The translations under genes were made by a program, and so were the position numbers. The notes below the pieces were generated by a model. The model saw only the letters and a list, made by a program, of their open reading frames with translations, had not been told where the DNA came from and did no database searches. Positions 33,609-40,047 of a stretch of DNA of 40,047 nt are shown here, piece by piece (position 1 is the stretch's first letter; every line of letters begins with the position of its first letter). The DNA lies in the NCBI RefSeq assembly GCF_001625695.1, contig NZ_AUXY01000094.1:1-40047 (forward strand). The letters run 5' to 3'. Origin of the DNA: Pseudoalteromonas luteoviolacea H33-S (lineage in GTDB: Bacteria > Pseudomonadota > Gammaproteobacteria > Enterobacterales > Alteromonadaceae).

Positions 33609-34544
33609 ATGACGCTTAAAGTAAGAGTGCCGATTTTATCATCAGACAATGAAAAAGCCCACATTGGTAAAGTGTTCGTAGAAACAGGCCAGCAAGTTAA
33701 ATCTGGCGATTCGTTGTGCAGTGTTGAAACGGATAAAGTTATTTTTGAATTGGCGGCATATGTTGACGGAGTCGTCGAAAAAATATTTACCAAAGAAGGG
33801 GACTATAAAAAAGAATATGCAGCGCTTATGTCTATCACTCCGTTAACTGAGCTATCGACAGACGAAAAAGAAGAGCTGCAAAGTAGTGATGTGGCAATAC
33901 CATTTAGTTCTGCTCAGGAATGTGTTATTACACATGCATTAAAAGAACAAGGCAATATCGATATTATAGCCCCAGATTTATCTGAGTTAGGTCGTAATTT
34001 TCTGAATATTTACGTCAAAGAAGGGAGTACTGTTGAGCAAGGCGATTTGCTTTGTGATATTGAAACTGACGATGAGGTGTTTGATATTTTTGCCAAACAT
34101 CGTGGGGTTATTTGCAAGTTTAATAAAATGCCGAACGATACGATCTGTTCAGGTGAATTATTAGTAACCATGTATCAAGAGTCCAAAAAAACCATTAATA
34201 CAACGGCGGAACAAGTGCAAAAGCCGCAGGGGACATCTGACTCTCCACAAGAGCCTAAATCACGGTCGATTGAAGAAATTTGCGCAAAAGTTAATGTACA
34301 AGCTGAGCTTGATGCCCAATCAAATAACCCTGAACAGACGAACTTTGAAGAAACTGCCAAAGACTTAATGCCCCAAGAAAGATCAGAACAGCCTGATATT
34401 TTGAGTGAGGTGAGTACAGCGCAACCATACACTGATACAGAAGTTACCACGAACACTCCACAGGTCTCATCGAGCATAAAGCCCTTTTTGTGCGGGATGC
34501 TCTTTGCTACGGGATTATTTGCATTATTCTCCTATTTGTATTGA
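33609..34544 (+). CDS. Tail-anchored double lipoyl-like domain protein, copy 1
   Basis: A 311-residue protein with two biotinyl/lipoyl-like domains (about 1-77 and 105-190), a low-complexity Gln/Glu/Pro/Thr linker, and one C-terminal membrane helix (FLCGMLFATGLFALFSYLY) with no signal peptide. This predicts a tail anchor with the domains in the cytoplasm. Domain 1 keeps the modification loop VETDKVIFEL with Lys43, like the lipoyl-lysine of 2-oxoacid dehydrogenase E2 subunits. In domain 2 the same loop reads IETDDEVFDI, with Asp155 in place of Lys. There are no E2 catalytic or peripheral-subunit domains. AAGGAG precedes the ATG. The next gene is a paralogue with the same architecture. I know no described family with this layout. 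Confidence 0.8.
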   Translation: MTLKVRVPILSSDNEKAHIGKVFVETGQQVKSGDSLCSVETDKVIFELAAYVDGVVEKIFTKEGDYKKEYAALMSITPLTELSTDEKEELQSSDVAIPFSSAQECVITHALKEQGNIDIIAPDLSELGRNFLNIYVKEGSTVEQGDLLCDIETDDEVFDIFAKHRGVICKFNKMPNDTICSGELLVTMYQESKKTINTTAEQVQKPQGTSDSPQEPKSRSIEEICAKVNVQAELDAQSNNPEQTNFEETAKDLMPQERSEQPDILSEVSTAQPYTDTEVTTNTPQVSSSIKPFLCGMLFATGLFALFSYLY

Positions 34545-34761
34545 CCAGCTTGAATAACATTTTTATCTATTCTGTCGCTGATTTATATTCGCTTTTAACG
34601 GCTAAAAGTGCCGTTATAGACAATCGTAACTGACGAAGATGGCTTTAAAGTCAGCGATAAAGTCGATACATGGAAATAGTACTGATAAAGCTTTCACATG
34701 TTCGTTTTTGGTTAGTAGCTACATTGACGGGTGTTTTTAAATTTATTAGGGAAATAGGGAT

Positions 34762-35631
34762 ATGATGATGTTGACAGTGAAAGTACCTCGTTTACCTGTA
34801 GGGATAGAAACTGCGCACATAGGAGAGGTCTATGTGACAGTAGGCCAAGAGGTTACACGAGATCAAAAAGTATGTTGTGTAGAAACAGATAAGATCATTT
34901 TTGACCTTAGGTCACCATGCAATGGAGTTGTTGAAAATATATATGTGAAAGAAGGCGAGTTTCATGAGCAAAGTGCTGTTTTAATCGAAATTATGACCGA
35001 AGATGTTGAAGAAGTCGATTTTGAAAGCACAGAAAATGACTTGCACCACTCTGATGAAAAAGAAGAGGTTTATGTAGTTGATCACGAATTAAAAGACAAA
35101 GGAAATATATGTCTATTTGCACCAGAAATACCTGTAGCTAATGATAATGTCGTCTCTGTGTTTATAAAAGAGGGAACATCTGTTTTTAAAGACCAAGTAT
35201 TGATGGATATAGAGACTGATATTGCGTTTTTTGAGATCAAGGCTCCACATGATGGTGTTGTTTGCAATCTATTTAAATTGCCCAATGATACTGTCAACTC
35301 GGGTGAGTTGATGCTGACATTACTCAGTGATTACGATAAGGCTCTTGAATATAACAAAGCTTTATTAGCTGAGCAGCAGCTAAAAAGGTCTATGATAAAT
35401 GAAATTGAAGAAGACTCTAAGCTTGAGGCATGTATAGAGGGGCAGGAAACAGTAGAAAAGCATGGTGATGTGCAAGATGAAGAGAGTGGCAATGACTCTA
35501 CCAAGCATGTAAATACGGCCAGTCCTAGTACCACTCATTATTTTCTTTTAATTTTTATTATAATGCTATTTTTAGTATCGGCTCTTGCTGCCTGGATTTT
35601 TATATCTCTTGATTATGACATTTTAATCTGA
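34762..35631 (+). CDS. Tail-anchored double lipoyl-like domain protein, copy 2
   Basis: A 289-residue paralogue of the preceding protein, same domain order. Lipoyl-like domain 1 carries VETDKIIFDL with Lys44. Domain 2 carries IETDIAFFEI, again without the lysine. An acidic linker follows, then a C-terminal helix (HYFLLIFIIMLFLVSALAAW) and a short tail. Matching segments such as AHIGEVYV, KDKGNI and FKLPNDTVNSGEL align well with copy 1 (AHIGKVFV, KEQGNI, FNKMPNDTICSGEL), so the pair arose by tandem duplication. Even the leader sequence GAAATAGGGATAT repeats that of copy 1 (GAGATAGGGATAT). Three ATGs stand in a row; the third aligns best with copy 1. It may share a transcript with copy 1 despite the 217-bp gap. 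Confidence 0.8.
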   Translation: MMMLTVKVPRLPVGIETAHIGEVYVTVGQEVTRDQKVCCVETDKIIFDLRSPCNGVVENIYVKEGEFHEQSAVLIEIMTEDVEEVDFESTENDLHHSDEKEEVYVVDHELKDKGNICLFAPEIPVANDNVVSVFIKEGTSVFKDQVLMDIETDIAFFEIKAPHDGVVCNLFKLPNDTVNSGELMLTLLSDYDKALEYNKALLAEQQLKRSMINEIEEDSKLEACIEGQETVEKHGDVQDEESGNDSTKHVNTASPSTTHYFLLIFIIMLFLVSALAAWIFISLDYDILI

Positions 35632-35806
35632 AAAAGTGGTAGGGCAGTTGGATTTTCCATCAGGCTGGGGGGAAGGACTGGCCTGTTACACTTAAGACTT
35701 TTTTCATCTTATAGTGGTATTGCTCCCTTATTTTTACTGGCCAGTTTGATTGGTAGATATAAACCATCGCTATTAATAAATAGCCATGGCTTTTTTCTTA
35801 GCCATA

Positions 35807-36775
35807 TTACTGGGCCTGAAACCACCTAGCTATATTACTGAGCGTCCTTTGGAAAAAGTTCATCGGCTTAATGATAAAGCTATCGAATATCAGCTCAGTG
35901 GGTGATTCATTTGCTTTTAATACGCTATTGAGAGCGTGAAGTTTCTCTACACTTAAATCCAGCGGTGCTTCATTGGGCTGGTACGTTGAGCCAATAGGGT
36001 AATATTGTTTTGGCACATTTTTCATTTCTATATGGGCGCCTAATATTGCGCTTACTGGGTTGTTTTTTGCGAATTGACTCAACTTATTGATGCTGTATTT
36101 ATATGCATTCCAGTCCTTAACATAGATATATCCGGGGTAAAGTGTATCGCCAGTCAATAGCCATTTATTTTGCGGATCATAAATACTTAGGCTTTCTTCT
36201 TGGTGGCCTGGTGTAGGCATAATGGTTAACTCTCTTTCACCAAGGTCGATTGTAGCTTGCCCATCAGGCCACTTTTCAAATTTAAAGTAGGCTTGTAACG
36301 CCGCCTTTGATGGTTTGATAAGTGTTGAATTCACTCGGTTTTCGAAAGCCCAATCACCTTGGTAGTGATCGCTGTGCCCGTGCGAGTGGATGACGAGTAA
36401 TGCTTTTTCTGAAAGCTGTTTCTTACCTAACAAAGTCTCAAGTGTTTGATACAAATTATACGCAGTCCTCTCACCTACTGCGCCAGTGTCTAACACTAAT
36501 ATGGTTTGCTGGCCGGCCAAAATATATATAAACGGGGCTTCATATGTTAAGCATTTGCTTTGTCTAATAATATAAGTGCTTGCATCATGCTGATAGATAT
36601 CATTGGCAGTAAATTGGGATGTCTCGCAATTTTGAGCTCCATGGTGCCATTTTAGTTTTGTGAGCACGGTGTTTGGCGATGATGCTTCGTTCATTGAATG
36701 CGTGTTTAAGGTTTGTTCTGTATGAATTGAACAACCACTTAAGAGTATAAGTAATAAAGAAATATAAGCTCTCAT
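35807..36775 (-). CDS. MBL-fold metallo-hydrolase lipoprotein
   Basis: A 322-residue lipoprotein with a metallo-beta-lactamase-fold hydrolase domain. The signal MRAYISLLLILLSGC ends in a lipobox with Cys15. The metal site is complete: His132-x-His134-x-Asp136-His137 in HSHGHSDH, His191 in PTPGHQEES, Asp210 in LTGDTLY, and His248 in LGAHIEM. These would bind two zinc ions. The subfamily includes lactamases, lactonases and quinone- or glyoxalase-like hydrolases, so the substrate is open. The start at 36775 is chosen because AAGGATGG precedes it and the signal begins there; a longer frame reaches 36907 within marR. It follows marR by 31 bases, so it is the repressor's co-transcribed and probably regulated partner. 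Confidence 0.85.
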   Translation of the reverse strand: MRAYISLLLILLSGCSIHTEQTLNTHSMNEASSPNTVLTKLKWHHGAQNCETSQFTANDIYQHDASTYIIRQSKCLTYEAPFIYILAGQQTILVLDTGAVGERTAYNLYQTLETLLGKKQLSEKALLVIHSHGHSDHYQGDWAFENRVNSTLIKPSKAALQAYFKFEKWPDGQATIDLGERELTIMPTPGHQEESLSIYDPQNKWLLTGDTLYPGYIYVKDWNAYKYSINKLSQFAKNNPVSAILGAHIEMKNVPKQYYPIGSTYQPNEAPLDLSVEKLHALNSVLKANESPTELIFDSFIIKPMNFFQRTLSNIARWFQAQ

Positions 36776-36806
36776 ATCGCCATCCTTATGTAGTTTGATT
36801 TTTGTT

Positions 36807-37295
36807 TTAATGCTGGGATTTATCCAACGCTTCGAGGCGTTGCATAAGTGGTGTATCGATGAGTGCTTTTTCAGCTTCTCGAACTTTTTGCAGCAAATCA
36901 CATTCAATTTGTTGAGTGAGTTCCGTGAATATTTCTGTCATCTTCGATGTTAGAGGTTTTAGCTGCATCACTTCTTGTTTACCAAGCTCGGTTAAATGCA
37001 GTGTTTTTGCGCGCTTGTCTTCAGGGTTAGGTGTGCGGCGAATCAGCCCAAGCTTGACTAGGGTATGAGTTCTTTGTGTCGCCATCTGATGCGTGACACA
37101 AAGTGCTTCGGCTAGTTCAGCGACGGTTACGCCGTTGTTTTTCTCTATAAAGTACATGCTGGATATAGCAGTACTGGGTGTGGTAATGCCATAACTTTGT
37201 ATTGCGGCGGCGCCTTGATCGCTTATCAAGTCTGATAAACGTCGACAAAAGTGGGCAAGAAACGCTTGGTCTAAGCTCTCTAAATATGCACTCAT
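36807..37295 (-). CDS. MarR-family transcriptional repressor
   Basis: A 162-residue winged-helix regulator of the MarR family, which acts as a dimer and releases DNA on binding phenolic or oxidising ligands. The recognition part is NGVTVAELAEALCVTHQMAT followed by QRTHTLVKLGLIRR, and the wing is TPNPEDKRAKTLHLTELGK, with the conserved Asp-x-Arg. Cys66 in the DNA-binding helix region (EALCVTH) could serve a redox sensor, as in OhrR-like regulators, but this is unproven. Two matching palindromes just upstream are its likely operators, so it should repress itself, the downstream MBL hydrolase, and the divergent DoxX-like gene. AAGG lies before the ATG at 37295. Confidence 0.9.
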   Translation of the reverse strand: MSAYLESLDQAFLAHFCRRLSDLISDQGAAAIQSYGITTPSTAISSMYFIEKNNGVTVAELAEALCVTHQMATQRTHTLVKLGLIRRTPNPEDKRAKTLHLTELGKQEVMQLKPLTSKMTEIFTELTQQIECDLLQKVREAEKALIDTPLMQRLEALDKSQH

Positions 37296-37310
37296 GATAA
37301 ACCTTGAAAA

Positions 37311-37327
37311 TTATACAAGTACTTGTA
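37311..37327. promoter_or_regulatory. MarR operator, proximal copy
   Basis: TTATACAAGTACTTGTAC contains the palindrome TACAAGTACTTGTA (37314-37327). On the minus strand it includes TATAAT, a perfect -10 facing marR, so a bound repressor would block RNA polymerase there. It is 36 bp from the second copy, centre to centre. Confidence 0.75.
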
Positions 37328-37346
37328 CATTAGCATGTATGTGATT

Positions 37347-37366
37347 TTATACAAGTACTTGTATAA
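37347..37366. promoter_or_regulatory. MarR operator, distal copy (perfect 20-bp palindrome)
   Basis: TTATACAAGTACTTGTATAA is its own reverse complement and shares 17 bases with the proximal site. On the plus strand it includes a TATAAT facing the DoxX-like gene. It is the best operator in the window. Confidence 0.8.
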
Positions 37367-37582
37367 TTTTGAGAGGTTCCAAGATTTACGCGATCGCCTT
37401 TGGAGCCGGATGCGTTGACATGGTGATGTAAACGTATTTTTTACAAAACAATGATTGAAAAAAAGACAGTACTTCAATTAAATACATCACGTTAAATAGC
37501 ATGGCGCATGGATGCAAGAAGCTTGGTTTGCATACCTGAAGTTGCCAACTGTTACCAAGCACATACATATATTGAGTTAGCT

Positions 37583-38065
37583 ATGGTTACCCCTATTATT
37601 ATTTTATTTTTGTTGACCACGCCGCTTTGCATTGCTCATATAATTGCTCGCTCAAAAGGCGGAGCTGTTGACGTGAAAAAGTTTGCTTGCTGGGGCTTGG
37701 GGTTAGCTTATTTGTTCTTTTTTATTGGGCATTTTGTAAAAGCGCAAGGAATGTTGGAGATGCTTCCGCCTTGGGTCCCATATCGATTAGCCTTGGTGTA
37801 TTTGACCGGCTTACTTGAGCTTGTTGTTGGCATTGCTTTGTTCATTCCAAAATTTCAAGTCTTAGCAGCAAAAGTTGCGATTGTGATGTTTGTCGCTTTC
37901 TTCCCTGCGAATGTTTATGCCGCGATAAATGGCATAGGCTTGGGTGGTCATCAATGGGGACCAATCTATTTGCTTATCAGAGGGCCGTTACAGCTCATTT
38001 TAATCTTTTGGGCTTATTTTTTGTGTATTAGAGGGCTTAGTATACGGACTTCGGCATTGAATTAG
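37583..38065 (+). CDS. DoxX-like inner-membrane protein
   Basis: A 160-residue protein with four hydrophobic helices: PIIILFLLTTPLCIAHIIA, CWGLGLAYLFFFIGHFVKA, ALVYLTGLLELVVGIALFIP and AAKVAIVMFVAFFPANVYAA, plus a fifth near LILIFWAYFLCI. The GHF motif in helix 2 and the LTGLLEL turn are typical of the DoxX/DoxD superfamily, which is linked to quinone or thiol redox and to resistance to electrophiles in several bacteria. The frame is open back to 37508, but the ATG at 37583 is the usual start position. It is divergent from marR, and a MarR palindrome lies about 220 bases upstream, so joint induction with the MBL hydrolase is likely. Confidence 0.75.
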   Translation: MVTPIIILFLLTTPLCIAHIIARSKGGAVDVKKFACWGLGLAYLFFFIGHFVKAQGMLEMLPPWVPYRLALVYLTGLLELVVGIALFIPKFQVLAAKVAIVMFVAFFPANVYAAINGIGLGGHQWGPIYLLIRGPLQLILIFWAYFLCIRGLSIRTSALN

Positions 38066-38321
38066 TGTGTTTTGATGGGTTGGTTTAGAGCGCTTTATAG
38101 CAGTCTGCAGAAACTGTATATACTCAGCTTAGCATTTAGATGTTCTAAGATTTTGTATATTGATACAAATGGAGTCTTAGGCCACTTACTTTTGCCAGCA
38201 AAAGCTTATTTCAGTCAATAAAAGCTCGCTAAATCACATTGATCTATTCTCACGTTAACTTTAAACATGCACTTGCTATTATATTTAATAATTACAACTA
38301 TTTAATGTTATGGAGTAGCGA

Positions 38322-38621
38322 ATGAAACCTCAATTGATCGTGCTAAAAATGCCATTTGAGGATGGGCCGGGAAAGATGTTGATTTGTTCACATTGTGCAC
38401 TAATTGAAGGTGCCTTATCTGTTAATTCACACTGGGAAGATAGCATTGAAGTACACCGAATTGACTTTCCAAAACCACGCAAAATGTTGGTGGAATTGTT
38501 AGGTGAAGATAAGCAATGGCTACCCGTGTTAATACAACCGGATAAGCGTACCATTACGGACCCTATTGAGATCATTAATACGCTTGCAGAGCAATTTGGT
38601 GGCGCATCTGTGCATCCGTAA
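38322..38621 (+). CDS. DUF3088-family protein
   Basis: A 99-residue cytoplasmic protein of the DUF3088 family. The signature is complete: LKMPFEDG at the start, then Cys22-Ser-His-Cys25-Ala-Leu-Ile-Glu, the middle RIDFPKPRKMLVELLGEDKQ and LPVLI, and a C-terminal helix IINTLAEQFG ending in VHP. The CxxC followed by beta strands resembles a thioredoxin- or glutathione-transferase-like N-terminal fold, so a thiol-based role is plausible, but no family member has a clear activity. GGAG precedes the ATG. It is monocistronic and convergent with the transporter gene, with a short hairpin between. Confidence 0.78.
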   Translation: MKPQLIVLKMPFEDGPGKMLICSHCALIEGALSVNSHWEDSIEVHRIDFPKPRKMLVELLGEDKQWLPVLIQPDKRTITDPIEIINTLAEQFGGASVHP

Positions 38622-38638
38622 AGGTACTCAGATTTTCA

Positions 38639-38659
38639 AGTGTAGATGCGTTCTACACT
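38639..38659. terminator. Short hairpin between convergent genes
   Basis: AGTGTAGA (38639-38646) and TCTACACT (38652-38659) form an 8-bp stem with a 5-nt loop. It overlaps the stop codon of the transporter gene and lies 18 bases after DUF3088. It is a two-way terminator candidate without a clear T-tract. Confidence 0.45.
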
Positions 38660-39933
38660 GCTTTACTTAGCCACCGGTTCATTAACAGGCATGCTGTGAG
38701 ATCCCCTGTGACATTTAGCGTGGTTCTACACATATCTAAAATTCTATCTACCCCTAAGATAAGCGCAATACCAGAAGGCGGAATGCCGAAGCTGGTTAAT
38801 ACTGACGCGAGTATGACAATACCTACCCCAGGTGTACTTGGGGAGCCAATTGATGCGCCAACTGTAGTTAGCATTAAAAGTATGATTTGACTGTGTGATA
38901 GTTCTACACCAAATACTTGAGCTAAAAATAGGGCTGCTATGACTTGGTATAGTGCAGTCCCATCCATATTGATGGTCGCGCCAAGGGGGATAATAAATTG
39001 TGCAATCGGTCTTTTTACTTGTAACTTGTGTTCTGCGATTTTCATAGATAATGGCATAACCGCGGCGGAACTTGAGGTAGAAAATGCAAGAAGTTGAGCA
39101 TCTTTGATGGTTGTTAAAAACTGCCATGGTGGCACTTTGCCTATGATAAAAACCAACAGTAAATAGACACATAACAGCATTAATAAACCTAATAATACTG
39201 TCATGACATATGCGGAAACACCAATAAGTGCGTCAACGCCAATTCTTATGGTGATATCACAAAGCAAGCCAAATACTGCCATAGGCGCTAGTTTCATTGC
39301 CCAGTTAACGATTTTAAGAGAGAGCGACTGTACTGCTCCTGTGATATCGAGTAGTAAACTTTTTTGCTTTGCAATTAAAGAGGTCATGGCTATGCCAATA
39401 AAGCCTGAATATAAGACGACAGCAAACATATCTTTGTCGAGCGCAGATTGAGTGAAGTTAGCCGGGATCATTGCTGCGACTCTTTGGGGGATACTTGAAG
39501 CGCTTACCTCGGTCGTAGACAGTGCGATTGTCTGTACTCCTAGGTCTTTTAAAAGCTTACCGTCAACGAAATCACCCGGTGTGATAACTGTCGCAATTAC
39601 CACACCTATACTGACGGAGATGATGGTTGTTATCACAAAATAAGGAAAGATCCGCAGGCCAACCCTTTTTAAAAATTCACTATCTTGATTGCTAGCGATA
39701 CCTAAGATAATTGAGGACATGACAAGTGGAATAACGACCATTTGGATCAAGGCTAAAAATAACTTACCTGGTAAAGCAACCCATAGTGCAACTTGTTGTG
39801 CGCTTTGTTCGTTCAGCCAGCCAAACCCTTTTGGTGAGAGTATTAAACCTGAGATTAGCCCCAAAATTAAGGCTAATATAATTTGTTGCCAAAGCGCTTT
39901 TTTATTAAATGTACGATTGATTAAATCGATCAT
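38653..39933 (-). CDS. Dicarboxylate/amino acid:cation symporter (DAACS family)
   Basis: A 426-residue inner-membrane symporter of the glutamate/aspartate/C4-dicarboxylate family (GltP, DctA, GltPh), taking up its substrate with Na+ or H+. The hallmarks are the serine-rich hairpin STSSSAAVMPLSM, the helix 7 motif GATINMDGTALYQVIAALFL, the second hairpin GASIGSPSTPGVGIVILAS, and helix 8 DRILDMCRTTLNVTGD, with the Asp and Arg that contact acidic substrates (Arg in MCRTTLN). The length is typical. An ideal GGAG lies upstream of the ATG. Whether it moves glutamate, aspartate, serine or succinate is not decidable here. The gene ends at a hairpin shared with DUF3088. Confidence 0.92.
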   Translation of the reverse strand: MIDLINRTFNKKALWQQIILALILGLISGLILSPKGFGWLNEQSAQQVALWVALPGKLFLALIQMVVIPLVMSSIILGIASNQDSEFLKRVGLRIFPYFVITTIISVSIGVVIATVITPGDFVDGKLLKDLGVQTIALSTTEVSASSIPQRVAAMIPANFTQSALDKDMFAVVLYSGFIGIAMTSLIAKQKSLLLDITGAVQSLSLKIVNWAMKLAPMAVFGLLCDITIRIGVDALIGVSAYVMTVLLGLLMLLCVYLLLVFIIGKVPPWQFLTTIKDAQLLAFSTSSSAAVMPLSMKIAEHKLQVKRPIAQFIIPLGATINMDGTALYQVIAALFLAQVFGVELSHSQIILLMLTTVGASIGSPSTPGVGIVILASVLTSFGIPPSGIALILGVDRILDMCRTTLNVTGDLTACLLMNRWLSKAV

Positions 39934-40027
39934 TTAAATCTCCGTGTTTATATTATTGATTTAATTTATCAATCTATAAGATGTAATAATTTGACACTCA
40001 TCAACTGTCCCTTTTGTAGTTTTACTT

Positions 40028-40045
40028 GGCCTTGTTTCCTAAATA
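40028..40045. repeat. Window-end inverted repeat, right copy (probable IS end)
   Basis: GGCCTTGTTTCCTAAATA is the exact reverse complement of bases 1-18. As at the left end, the IS-like terminus points out of the window, so an element would start here and run to the right. The nine bases just inside each end differ (GTTACGAAA at 19-27, GTTTTACTT at 40019-40027). The two ends therefore do not come from one simple insertion with a shared target duplication. Confidence 0.55.
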
Positions 40046-40047
40046 TT

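Noticed and set aside
34617..34680. Short protein-like stretch (TDEDGFKVSDKVDTW) between the two lipoyl-like genes
   Set aside because: Only 19 codons between two stops, without a start. It might be a relic of the duplication but cannot be supported.
35782..35791. AGCCATGGCT palindrome near the end of the MBL gene
   Set aside because: It has no loop and cannot form a useful hairpin. Nearby repeats give only a 6-bp stem, so no terminator is called.
36776..36907. Longer start for the MBL-fold lipoprotein
   Set aside because: It would overlap marR and bury a clear lipoprotein signal; the ATG at 36775 has a good ribosome binding site.
1..40047. Search for CRISPR arrays, tRNA or rRNA genes, integron attC sites and prophage modules
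   Set aside because: No repeat-spacer pattern, cloverleaf, rRNA core sequence or phage gene block was seen. The single DUF1353 gene is not enough to claim a prophage.

Overview
The window reads as chromosomal DNA of a marine gammaproteobacterium, most probably Pseudoalteromonas or a close relative in Alteromonadales. The reasons are the AT-rich composition, the yjfI-pspA-yqiJ-yqiK gene set, many secreted or outer-membrane proteins of unknown function, and a short basic-leader double-glycine peptide of a kind seen in that genus. This is inferred from gene content and style; there is no rRNA marker. No tRNA, rRNA, CRISPR array or complete mobile element was found.

Layout. Bases 1-18 and 40028-40045 are an 18-bp inverted repeat that looks like the terminal repeat of an IS5/IS903-type element facing outward, so the window is probably a stretch bounded by two IS copies. 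0.3-2.7 kb: a secreted unknown and a secreted trypsin-like protease. 2.8-9.3 kb: a two-segment membrane protein, a Cof-type HAD phosphatase, an AraC regulator with a puzzling start, a RoxA-like di-heme cytochrome, MscS, and an outer-membrane barrel gene broken by a one-base frameshift. 9.8-15.8 kb: a MaoC-like hot-dog protein lacking its catalytic pair, a chemotaxis receptor, a cytochrome c-sugar dehydrogenase fusion, a tiny Cys-rich double-glycine peptide gene with its own terminator, and a secreted S33 peptidase. 16-22.4 kb: mostly small unknowns, a DUF1353 protein behind a possible structured RNA, a DsbB-like protein, a lipoprotein metalloprotease and a GNAT acetyltransferase.

22.8-33.4 kb holds the main system: a six-gene same-strand set encoding YjfI (DUF2170), PspA/IM30, a 106-aa unknown, YqiJ, a 699-aa flotillin (YqiK) and a 2042-aa AAA+ ATPase. 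PspA coats membranes, flotillins organise membrane domains, and the ATPase could remodel these assemblies, so a membrane-stress or membrane-repair role is the reasonable inference. Directly downstream (33.6-35.6 kb) are two paralogous, apparently undescribed proteins. Each has two lipoyl/biotinyl-like domains, of which only the first keeps the modifiable lysine, and a C-terminal membrane anchor.

35.8-38.1 kb is a regulatory unit: a MarR repressor and an MBL-fold lipoprotein on the minus strand, divergent from a DoxX-like membrane protein, with two near-identical palindromes between them. The window ends with a DUF3088 protein and a DAACS-family dicarboxylate/amino-acid symporter. Many convergent gene pairs are separated by perfect hairpins that are probably two-way terminators.
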